From Polycyclovorans algicola TG408 (GTDB lineage: Bacteria > Pseudomonadota > Gammaproteobacteria > Nevskiales > Nevskiaceae): DNA of 64,000 nt. The stretch spans positions 1 to 64,000 of the forward strand of contig NZ_JOMH01000001.1 of NCBI RefSeq assembly GCF_000711245.1. Direction: 5' to 3'. A program made the position numbers and the translations under genes. The notes below the pieces were generated by a model. That model was not told the origin of the DNA and did not search any database. It saw nothing but the letters and a program-made list of their open reading frames with translations. Below, piece by piece: positions 16,755 to 25,406 of this stretch. The stretch's first letter is position 1; each line of letters begins with the position of its first letter.

Positions 16755-19700
16755 ATGACGCCCACTGACGCCACTGCCCACCCGCAACGCCCTTTCGAGA
16801 TCTTCGGTCTCAACCCGGGCAGCCTGCCGCCGCAACTGGCGTTGGCACTGGCGCGCAGCGGCGCCACCGGCTTGCTGGACCTGGTGCATGCCGCCGATAC
16901 GGCGCTGTCATCGACCCATTTTCGGGCGCTGGCCAGCAGCACCGAAGCCCGCATTGGCCTGCGCATCCACGCCGGGCAACTGCCACAAGCGCTGGAGCTG
17001 CTTCAGCTCGCAAACGACCGCAGCCTCACCGTCATCCTCGCGGCGGGCGAACCCGGCCGCCAGCAACACGCCGCCGCCGCCCTGCGCGCGGCCCATGGCG
17101 GCCTGCTGCTGTGGGCCGAAGTCACCACCGCCGAAGCTGCCACCGCGCTGGGTGACGGCGTTGATGGCCTGATCGCCCTCGGTCACGAAGCGGGCGGATG
17201 GGTTGGCGAAGACACCAGCTTCATCCTGCTGCAAAAACTGCGCGGCGCCTCAGTCTTGCCGGTGATGGTGCGCGGTGGCATTGGCGTTCGCGCGGCCGCG
17301 GCCTGCCGGGTTGCGGGCGCCAGCGGCGTGGTGCTGGACGACTGCCTGTTGTCGCTACAGGAATCGCCCCTGCCTGCGCCCCTGCAAAACGACTTGGCGC
17401 GCCTCAACGGCGCCGAGTGCAAGCTCTTCGGCGAGCGGGTCGAGCAGCCGCTGCGGGTCTACGGCAAGCCCTCAGGCCCCGCCCTGAAGGCCGCCGAAGC
17501 CGATGATCGCGCCGCCGAAGGTGGCCAACTCGACACCGCCGAATGGCGCCAGCGCATGGACGCACGCATCGCCTGGTCGGGCAGCCCGGACGCCCTGCTG
17601 CCGGTCGGCCAGGCGGTGGGCCTTGCGGCGGGGTACCGGCAACGCTATGGCTCGGTCGGCAAGCTGCTGCAAGCGTTGCGCCGCGCCAGCCAGCAGCAGA
17701 TCGAATCAGCCGCAACCCTTAGTTTTGTTGACGAAAACGGCCCGCTGGCCGCGTCCCACGGCACCCGCTTCCCGGTGGTGCAGGGGCCCATGACGCGGGT
17801 GTCAGACTCCCCCGACTTTGCGGTCGATGTGGCACGCGGCGGCGCCCTGCCGCTGCTGGCGCTGGCGCTGATGCGCGGCCCGCAAGTGCGCGAGATGCTG
17901 GAGCAAACCCGCGACCGCATCGGCGACGCACCCTGGGGCGTGGGCCTGCTGGGCTTCGTGCCGCATGCGCTGCGCGAAGAACAATGCGCCGAAATCTGGA
18001 AGTGCCCGCCGCCGTTCGCGCTGATTGCCGGCGGCCGCCCCGACCAGGCTGCCGAGTTCGAGAAACGCGGCATCACCACTTATATCCATGCGCCCGCACC
18101 CGCGCTGCTGCGCTTGTATCTGGAGCAGGGCGCGCGCCGCTTCGTGTTTGAAGGCCGCGAATGCGGTGGCCACGTGGGGCCCATCGCCAGCTTCCCGCTG
18201 TGGGAGCAAATGATCGAACTGCTGCTGGCCGAGGTGAAACCCGCCGACGCCAAAGACGTACACGTGCTGTTTGCCGGTGGCATTCACGACGCGCTGTCGT
18301 GCGCCATGGTGGCCGCCATGACCGCGCCGCTGGCCGCGCGCGGCATGAAAGTGGGCGTGCTCATGGGCACGGCCTATCTGTTCACGCAAGAAATCGTCCA
18401 CAGCGGCGCCATCGTCCAGGGCTTTCAGGACGAAGCCCTGCGCTGCCGCCGCACGGTGAACCTCGAAACCGGCCCCGGCCACGCCTCGCGCTGTGTCGAT
18501 ACCCAGTTTGCCCGTGAATTCTTCGACACCCGCCGCCGCCTCATCCGCGACGGCCGCAGCGCCGAAGAAATTCGCGACGAGCTGGAAGACCTGAATCTGG
18601 GCCGCCTGCGCATCGCCTCGAAAGGCGTCAACCGCAACACCGAAGGCAGCATCGTTAGCGTCGCAGCCGCCGAACAGCTCGACCAGGGTATGTACATGAT
18701 TGGCCAGGTGGCCACGCTGCGCGCCACAGCGCTCAGCATTGAAGACCTGCACCTTGACGTGTGCCGCGGCGCGCAGATTCACCTTGAAGACTGGACCGAC
18801 GCTGGCAAAACCCGCCGCGCGCAGGCCCAGCCCGCCGACATCGCCATTGTTGGCATCGGCACCCTGCTGCCCAAGGCCGACGGCCCGGACGCGTTCTGGC
18901 ACAACATTCTTCATCAGGTGTGCGCCATCGGCCCGGTGCCGCCCGAGCGCTGGGACCCCGAGCTGTATTTCGACGCCGATCGCAAAACCCGCGACAAAAT
19001 CTACTCGCGCTGGGGCGGCTTTCTCGACGAGGTGCCGTTTGACCCCATGAAGTTCGGCATTCCGCCGCGCTCAATGAAGTCCATAGACCCGATGCAGTTG
19101 CTCACCCTTGAGGTGGCGCAACGCACCCTCGCCGATGCCGGATATGGCGACGGCGGGTTTGATCGCGAAAACACCTCCATCATCCTCGGCGCGGGCGGCG
19201 GCCTCGGCGATCTGGGCCTGCAATACGGCGTGCGCGCCGAGTTGCCGCGCTTTGTCGAAAACCCCGACCCCCGGGTCTGGGAACGCCTGCCGGAATGGAC
19301 CGAAGAATCCTTTGCCGGAACGCTGCTCAACGTAGCCGCCGGGCGCGTCGCCAACCGGATGGACTTTGGCGGCCTCAACTTCACCGTGGACGCAGCCTGC
19401 GCGTCGTCGCTGGCGGCCATCTCCATTGCCGTCAGCGAACTGGAATCGGGGCGCAGCAACTTCGTGCTGGCCGGTGGCATCGACACGGTGCAGTCGCCGT
19501 TCGGCTTTCTGTGCTTCTCCAAAACCCAGGCGCTGTCGCCCACCGGCGCGCCGCGCACCTTTGACCAGGCCGCCGACGGCATTGCCATCAGCGAAGGTTT
19601 GGCGGTGGTGGCCCTGAAGCGCCTTGCCGATGCCGAGCGCGACGGCGACCGGATTTACGCGGTCATCAAGGCCGTGGCCGGGTCCAGTGACGGCAAAGCT

Positions 19701-22700
19701 TTGGGCCTGACCGCGCCGCGCCCCGACGGGCAGATTCGCGCCCTGAAGCGCGCCTACGCCAAGGCCGGGTTCTCGCCAAGCTCGCTGGAATTGTTCGAAG
19801 CCCACGGCACCGGCACCCCGGTTGGCGACAAGGCCGAGGCCGAAACCATCACCCGCGCGCTGCGCGCCGAGCAAGCCGCACCGCAGAGCGTTGCCCTGGG
19901 CTCAGTCAAAACCCTGGTCGGCCACACCAAGGCCAGCGCGGGCGTTGCCGGGCTCATCAAAATGGCGCTGTCGCTCTACCACCGCGTGCAACCCGCGCAC
20001 TTTGGCGTGGACAAACCCATTGCGCCGCTGGCCGCCGCCGACGCCCCCGCCTACCTACTCAAGCAGCCGCGCCCGTGGATTGCCCACCCCGATCACCCGC
20101 GCCGCGCCGGCGTGTCGGCCTTCGGCTTTGGCGGCACCAACTTCCACGCCGTGCTGGAGGAATACAGCGGCGCACAAGTTTCCACTGCCGGGCACGACCG
20201 CTGGCCGCAGGAGCTGATCGTGTTCCGCGCCGCCGATCGCGCGCAGTTGCAGCAGCAGATTGCCCAGGTCCAACCCCTGCTCGCCGCACCCGGCAAGCTC
20301 ACCCTGGCCGAACTGGCGCTGGCGCTGGCCCGCGCCGCAGAAGGTCGCGGCGACACGGCGGTGCGCCTTGCGCTGGTGGCCGGTGACTTCGCCGGTCTCA
20401 ACGCCGAACTCGGCAAGGTCAGCGCCCACCTGCGTGACGGCCAGGCGCTGCCGCCGACCATCCGCTTCAATGCCGACGCCCCAACCGACGCGCCCAAGCT
20501 GGCGTTTGTGTTCCCCGGCCAGGGCGCGCAGTACGTCAACATGGGCCGCGAGGCCGCGCTGTACATCGATGACATTCGTCAGTCGCTGGAGCACGCCGAC
20601 CGCAGCCTCAACGGCCAACTGCCGCGTCGCCTGTCGCAGTACATTTTGCCGCCCGCCGCGTTCAGCGCCGAGGCCGAAGCGGACCAGCAGGCCGCCCTCA
20701 CCGACACCCGCGTTGCGCAACCCGCAATTGGCGCCGTGTCGCTGGGCTATCTGGCCTTGGCCGAGCGCTTGGGCTTGCAGGCCAGCGCCAGCGCCGGTCA
20801 CAGCTACGGCGAATATGTTGCTTTGGCCGCAGCAGGCGCCATCAGCCGTGACGACTGCCTGCGGCTGTCGGCCATTCGCGGTGCGGCAATGGCCCAGGCC
20901 AGTGCCAGCGCGGTGCCCGGCACCATGGCCGCCGTGCAGGGCACGCGGGAGGCCATCGACATGGTCATCCGCAGCTTTCAAGGCGTGCGCATTGCCAACC
21001 ACAACGCGCCGCAGCAAAGCGTGATTTCGGGGCCGCGTGCCGCCGTCGAAGCCGCCGTCAAGGCGCTGGGCGAGGCCGGTCTGCGCGGCACGCTGCTGCC
21101 GGTTTCTGGTGCGTTTCACACCGAACTGGTGGCCGACGCGCGGCCGCCGCTGTCGGAGGCCATCCACCGCACCGCCTTCCACACGGCGCGCTTCCCGGTA
21201 TTCAGCAACAGCGACGGCGCGCCGTATCCGGCCAGCCCGGCACAGATGCAAACCCAGCTCGACGGGCACCTGCTGTCCAGCGTGGAGTTCGTGCGCGAAA
21301 TCACCGCCATGGCCGACAGCGGCTGCACGGTGTTTGTGGAACTCGGCCCAAAAAGCATCTGCACCAACATGGTTCGCAGCATTCTGGGCGAGCGCAACAA
21401 CATCACCGCCGTGGCGCTGGACGGCCAGGGCGGCGGCATCAAGGGCCTGCTCGCGGGCCTGGCAGAACTCTGGACCCAGGGCGTCGCGCTCAAACCCCTG
21501 CGCCTGTTCGACGGCCGCGAACTGCGCCTGCTCGACATGGCCCAGCTTGCCCAGGCGGCCGCCATCGACGCCATTCCGGCGCATGTGTGGCGGGTTAGCG
21601 GCGGCTGCGCCCGCGCGCCCGGCGACAGCATCCGCCGCACCGGCAGCCTGCCCGCACTGACCCGCGTCACGGCCGATGCCGCGCGCGCCGAAGCCGCAGC
21701 ACACCAAGCCATCGCGCCCGCTGCGGCGCCGGTTGAGTCCAGCCCGGTGACAACGCCCGTGCCGGCACTGGGCAGCGCGCTCACTGCCGACGCCATGCTG
21801 GCCTACCAACAGACCATGCAGCAGTTTCTGGCGCTGCAAGAGCGCGTAATTGCCCAAGCCTTGGGCGGCGCGATGCCCGCGCTGCCAACCGCTACCCCCG
21901 CTGCGCAGCCCGTCGCCCCTGCGGCGGTTGCCACGCCCAGCATCACGGCGCCCCTCGCAGCGCCGCCCGCTGTCGCCGCAATTGCCGATTCCCCCCTCCC
22001 CATTCCCAGCCGCATCGACCATCAGTCGATGCTGCTCAACCTGGTCGCCGACCGCACCGGTTACCCGCAAGACATGCTGGCGCTGGATGCTGATCTTGAA
22101 GCCGACCTGGGCGTGGATTCCATCAAGCGCGTCGAAATCATCGGCGCCCTGCAAAAAGCCCTGCCGAGCGAAGCCGCCACCCAAATCGCCCAGCACATGG
22201 AGCGCTTCACCCAAGCACGCAGCCTGCAAGCCATTCTGGAGGCGCTGCTCTCTTCTCTCCCACCCAGCGGGAGAGAGGGCCGTGCGGAGCAAGGTGCAAC
22301 GTCAGCTTCTGGTGACGCCACGGCGGCTGCGCCGCCGCCCTCCCCCCCCCTTTCGGGGCACCCGCTCGCGGGAGAGGGGATGAAAGACATGCTGCTCAAC
22401 CTGGTCGCCGACCGCACCGGCTACCCGCAAGACATGCTGGCGCTGGATGCGGATCTTGAAGCTGACCTGGGCGTGGATTCCATCAAGCGCGTCGAGATCA
22501 TCGGCGCCCTGCAAAAAGCCCTGCCCGGCGAGGCCGCCACCCAAGTCGCCGAGCACATGGAGCGCTTCACCCAGGCGCGCAGCCTGCAGGCGATTCTCGA
22601 TGCGCTCACCGCATTGGCGCCTGCCGTGGCTACGGCGCCGGCAAACGCTGCAGCCGTCGAGCCGCAGATCGATCTGCAAGCGGTGCTGCTCACCCTGGTC

Positions 22701-25406
22701 GCCGACCGCACCGGCTACCCGCCTGAGATGCTGGCGCTGGACGCTGACCTTGAGGCCGACCTCGGCGTTGACTCGATCAAACGCGTCGAGATCATCGGCG
22801 CGCTGCAGAAAGCACTGCCCGCCACGCTGGGCGCGCAGGTGCAGCCGCAGATGGAACGCTTCACCCAGGCGCGCAGCCTGCAGGCGATTGTGGATGCGCT
22901 GACCGGCCTGACGCCCGCTGCAGCAACGCCCGTTGCCACGCCCCCGGCCACGGGCGGCCAATCCGCGCCGGTGATCGACGCCGAGCCGCAGACCATTCCG
23001 CGTTACGTGGTGAAGCCCCTGGCGGCACCGCTGCCGCCCAGCCGCGTGCGCCTCACCGGCACCGCGCTGATCGTCGCCGCGCCCTCGGGCATCGGCGAAG
23101 CCCTGGCCGCCCGACTGCGCGCCGAAGGACTGCACCCGGTGGCCATCGACGCGGTCACCTCGGACGCATTGGCCGCAGCGGTTGACGCCGCGCGCACCGC
23201 TCACGGGCCGGTTCGTGCCGTTCTGCACCTCAGCGGTCTCAACCCCCACGACAACGGTGATGCGGCCGACGATTGGGCGACGGGTTATCAGCAACACCTG
23301 CTGTCGATGCTGCACCTCGCGCAGGCGCTGGGCGCCGACCTGAAAAGTGCACGGCTGCTGGCCGGCTCACGTCTGGGCGGCAGCTTCGGTCGCAGCAGTG
23401 TCAGCGACGGCTCGCTGCTCGCCGGAGGCCTCAATGGAATTTTGAACTGCATTCGCCACGAGTATCCCGAGGCGGTGCTGCGCGCCGTCGATTTTGACGG
23501 CCAGACCGACAGCGAGATCGTCGCGGCCCTCTGCGACGAACTGCTGTGCGACGACGCCGCACCCGAAATCGGCTACGTCGGCCCCATCCGCTACGGCAGT
23601 CTTGTCGCCGAGCAGCCGCTCAGCCCCGGCGACGCACCGGTCCTGACCCCAAACGGCGACTGGGTGGTGCTGGCCACCGGTGGCGCGCGCGGCATCACCG
23701 CCGAGCTGCTCGAAGAAATGGCGCGGCCCGGCATGTGCATGGTGCTGCTGGGCCGCAGCCCGGAACCCGGCACCGAACCGGCCGCGCTGACCGCGTTGCA
23801 GACCGTCAGCCAGTTGCGCGGTCATCTGCTGGCCGAAACCAAGGCTGCCGGCAAGGTCGCCCAGCCGGTCGAGATTGACCGGCAGATCAGCCGCATTCAG
23901 GCCGACCGGGAAATCCGCAGCAACCTCGCCCGCCTGCGCGCGGCCGGCTGCACGGTGGACTACCGCGCCTGCGACGTCCGCGACGAAGCCGCGCTCACCG
24001 CCGTACTGGCCGACCTCTACACCCGTCACGGCCGCATCGATGCGGTGATTCACGGTGCCGGCGTGATCGAGGACAAGCTGATCGTCGACAAGCAGCCGGA
24101 CTCCTTCGCCCGCGTGCTCGGCACCAAGCTGGATTCGGCGCGCGTGCTGTCGCGCCATCTGCAACCCGCCAGCCTGAAAATGCTCTGCTTCTTCACCTCG
24201 ATTGCCGGACGTATCGGCAACCGCGGCCAGTCGGACTATGCCGCCGCCAATGAGGTGCTCAATCGCCTGGCGTGGCAGTTGCACCGGCGCTGGCCCGATG
24301 CCCGCGTGATGGCCATCAACTGGGGGCCGTGGGATGCCGGCATGGCCAGCGAAGCGGTCAAGGCCGCGTTCCGCACCCAGGGGATCGAGCCCATCCCGGT
24401 GGCGGCCGGTCGTCGCTATTTCATCGACGAGCTGATGTACGGGCCGCGCGCCGACGTCGAGCTGGTGGCCGGTCGCGGCATCTGGGGCGTTGCCACAGCC
24501 GACCTGCCGGTGGCCGAACCGACCCGCCTGCCGCTGATCATCCACGCGCCGCGCATGGGGCCAGGCGGCGCCATGACCCTGGACCACACCTTCACCGCCG
24601 ACAGTGACCCCTACCTGCTCGACCACCGCATCGACGGCAAGCTGGTGCTGCCGGCCGCCGGGGCCGCCGAGTGGATGGCGCAGTTTGCCGCCGCCGCGTG
24701 GCCGGGCTGGCAGGTCAGCGAACTGCGCGACCTGCGCCAGTTCAACGGCATTTCGCTGGAAGCCGATGGCGAGCGACTGATCCAGTTGCGCGCCCGCGCC
24801 TCGTCGCATTCCGATGCCGGCACCCAGTCGATCACCGTCGAAATGGTCGACCCCGCACAGAAGCGCCCCTGCTACCGCGCCACCGTATGCCTGGTGGAGC
24901 GTCTGCCCGAAGCGCCGGTCATCAATCTGGCGGCCGTGACTGACGCCCAGCCGGTGAATGTGGGCGACGCCTATGCCCACTATCTGTTCCACGGCCCGCG
25001 CTTTCAGCTGATCAAGCGTATCGACGGCGTGTCACTGCAAGGCGTCGATGCCGCAGTGCAGGGCGCCAACGTCCAGCGCTGGCTGGACCGCGACGGCAGC
25101 TGGCTGTTCGATCCGGGCCTGCTCGATCTGCCGCCGCAGCTGGCCATCGTCTGGTCGCGCGTGCACCACGACATGACCGCCCTGCCGTCGGCCTTCGGTC
25201 GCGTCAGCCGCTACGCCGGGGGCGACCGCAACGGCCCGCTGAAGCTGGCGATGCGCATGTTGCCCGACGATCAGGCGCAGTCGGTGCGCTACGACGCCTG
25301 GATCACCGACGCGCAAGGCCGCGTGCTGGTGGCGATGGAGCGTTGCGAAGGCCACATGAGCGCCGCCCTGAACCGGCTGGCGGAGAAGGCCAAACCCGGT
25401 GGCTGA
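16755..25406 (+). CDS. PUFA-synthase-like megasynthase 1: NMO-NMO-KS-AT-ACP3-KR-DH
   Basis: 2883 aa. Domains in order: a first nitronate-monooxygenase-like barrel (about 1-240, with GHEAGGWVGED); a second one (about 330-640, QGPMTRVSD, GRECGGHVGP, VLFAGGIHDA) comparable to the PfaD-type enoyl reductase; KS (about 695-1150, Cys882 in VDAACASS, His1017 in EAHGTG, His1057 in LVGHTK); AT (about 1240-1560, Ser1350 in GHSYGEY); three ACPs with LGVDSIKR serines at 1789, 1909 and 2007; KR (about 2100-2540, TGGARGI, SDYAAANE), with a non-catalytic half first; and DH (about 2610-2850, HxxxGxxxxP as HRIDGKLVLP, Asp in FDPGLLDLPPQ). All catalytic residues are present. The tandem ACPs and domain order recall PfaA-type iterative synthases, so the product is probably a reduced or unsaturated acyl chain. 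The end overlaps the next gene by 8 bp. Confidence 0.9.
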   Translation: MTPTDATAHPQRPFEIFGLNPGSLPPQLALALARSGATGLLDLVHAADTALSSTHFRALASSTEARIGLRIHAGQLPQALELLQLANDRSLTVILAAGEPGRQQHAAAALRAAHGGLLLWAEVTTAEAATALGDGVDGLIALGHEAGGWVGEDTSFILLQKLRGASVLPVMVRGGIGVRAAAACRVAGASGVVLDDCLLSLQESPLPAPLQNDLARLNGAECKLFGERVEQPLRVYGKPSGPALKAAEADDRAAEGGQLDTAEWRQRMDARIAWSGSPDALLPVGQAVGLAAGYRQRYGSVGKLLQALRRASQQQIESAATLSFVDENGPLAASHGTRFPVVQGPMTRVSDSPDFAVDVARGGALPLLALALMRGPQVREMLEQTRDRIGDAPWGVGLLGFVPHALREEQCAEIWKCPPPFALIAGGRPDQAAEFEKRGITTYIHAPAPALLRLYLEQGARRFVFEGRECGGHVGPIASFPLWEQMIELLLAEVKPADAKDVHVLFAGGIHDALSCAMVAAMTAPLAARGMKVGVLMGTAYLFTQEIVHSGAIVQGFQDEALRCRRTVNLETGPGHASRCVDTQFAREFFDTRRRLIRDGRSAEEIRDELEDLNLGRLRIASKGVNRNTEGSIVSVAAAEQLDQGMYMIGQVATLRATALSIEDLHLDVCRGAQIHLEDWTDAGKTRRAQAQPADIAIVGIGTLLPKADGPDAFWHNILHQVCAIGPVPPERWDPELYFDADRKTRDKIYSRWGGFLDEVPFDPMKFGIPPRSMKSIDPMQLLTLEVAQRTLADAGYGDGGFDRENTSIILGAGGGLGDLGLQYGVRAELPRFVENPDPRVWERLPEWTEESFAGTLLNVAAGRVANRMDFGGLNFTVDAACASSLAAISIAVSELESGRSNFVLAGGIDTVQSPFGFLCFSKTQALSPTGAPRTFDQAADGIAISEGLAVVALKRLADAERDGDRIYAVIKAVAGSSDGKALGLTAPRPDGQIRALKRAYAKAGFSPSSLELFEAHGTGTPVGDKAEAETITRALRAEQAAPQSVALGSVKTLVGHTKASAGVAGLIKMALSLYHRVQPAHFGVDKPIAPLAAADAPAYLLKQPRPWIAHPDHPRRAGVSAFGFGGTNFHAVLEEYSGAQVSTAGHDRWPQELIVFRAADRAQLQQQIAQVQPLLAAPGKLTLAELALALARAAEGRGDTAVRLALVAGDFAGLNAELGKVSAHLRDGQALPPTIRFNADAPTDAPKLAFVFPGQGAQYVNMGREAALYIDDIRQSLEHADRSLNGQLPRRLSQYILPPAAFSAEAEADQQAALTDTRVAQPAIGAVSLGYLALAERLGLQASASAGHSYGEYVALAAAGAISRDDCLRLSAIRGAAMAQASASAVPGTMAAVQGTREAIDMVIRSFQGVRIANHNAPQQSVISGPRAAVEAAVKALGEAGLRGTLLPVSGAFHTELVADARPPLSEAIHRTAFHTARFPVFSNSDGAPYPASPAQMQTQLDGHLLSSVEFVREITAMADSGCTVFVELGPKSICTNMVRSILGERNNITAVALDGQGGGIKGLLAGLAELWTQGVALKPLRLFDGRELRLLDMAQLAQAAAIDAIPAHVWRVSGGCARAPGDSIRRTGSLPALTRVTADAARAEAAAHQAIAPAAAPVESSPVTTPVPALGSALTADAMLAYQQTMQQFLALQERVIAQALGGAMPALPTATPAAQPVAPAAVATPSITAPLAAPPAVAAIADSPLPIPSRIDHQSMLLNLVADRTGYPQDMLALDADLEADLGVDSIKRVEIIGALQKALPSEAATQIAQHMERFTQARSLQAILEALLSSLPPSGREGRAEQGATSASGDATAAAPPPSPPLSGHPLAGEGMKDMLLNLVADRTGYPQDMLALDADLEADLGVDSIKRVEIIGALQKALPGEAATQVAEHMERFTQARSLQAILDALTALAPAVATAPANAAAVEPQIDLQAVLLTLVADRTGYPPEMLALDADLEADLGVDSIKRVEIIGALQKALPATLGAQVQPQMERFTQARSLQAIVDALTGLTPAAATPVATPPATGGQSAPVIDAEPQTIPRYVVKPLAAPLPPSRVRLTGTALIVAAPSGIGEALAARLRAEGLHPVAIDAVTSDALAAAVDAARTAHGPVRAVLHLSGLNPHDNGDAADDWATGYQQHLLSMLHLAQALGADLKSARLLAGSRLGGSFGRSSVSDGSLLAGGLNGILNCIRHEYPEAVLRAVDFDGQTDSEIVAALCDELLCDDAAPEIGYVGPIRYGSLVAEQPLSPGDAPVLTPNGDWVVLATGGARGITAELLEEMARPGMCMVLLGRSPEPGTEPAALTALQTVSQLRGHLLAETKAAGKVAQPVEIDRQISRIQADREIRSNLARLRAAGCTVDYRACDVRDEAALTAVLADLYTRHGRIDAVIHGAGVIEDKLIVDKQPDSFARVLGTKLDSARVLSRHLQPASLKMLCFFTSIAGRIGNRGQSDYAAANEVLNRLAWQLHRRWPDARVMAINWGPWDAGMASEAVKAAFRTQGIEPIPVAAGRRYFIDELMYGPRADVELVAGRGIWGVATADLPVAEPTRLPLIIHAPRMGPGGAMTLDHTFTADSDPYLLDHRIDGKLVLPAAGAAEWMAQFAAAAWPGWQVSELRDLRQFNGISLEADGERLIQLRARASSHSDAGTQSITVEMVDPAQKRPCYRATVCLVERLPEAPVINLAAVTDAQPVNVGDAYAHYLFHGPRFQLIKRIDGVSLQGVDAAVQGANVQRWLDRDGSWLFDPGLLDLPPQLAIVWSRVHHDMTALPSAFGRVSRYAGGDRNGPLKLAMRMLPDDQAQSVRYDAWITDAQGRVLVAMERCEGHMSAALNRLAEKAKPGG
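22249..22380 (+). repeat. REP-like palindromic DNA read in frame as the ACP1-ACP2 linker
   Basis: Inside the megasynthase gene the linker between ACP1 and ACP2 contains two short palindromes: TCTCTCCC-ACCCAGC-GGGAGAGA near 22254-22276, and CCCG-CTCG-CGGG near 22361-22372 followed by AGAGGGG. Motifs of this kind (CTCTCCCGC...GCGGGAGAG) are common intergenic repeats in gammaproteobacteria. Here the stretch is in frame and encodes a Ser/Pro/Gly-rich linker. The other ACP linkers are ordinary Ala/Pro sequence without palindromes. Confidence 0.6.
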
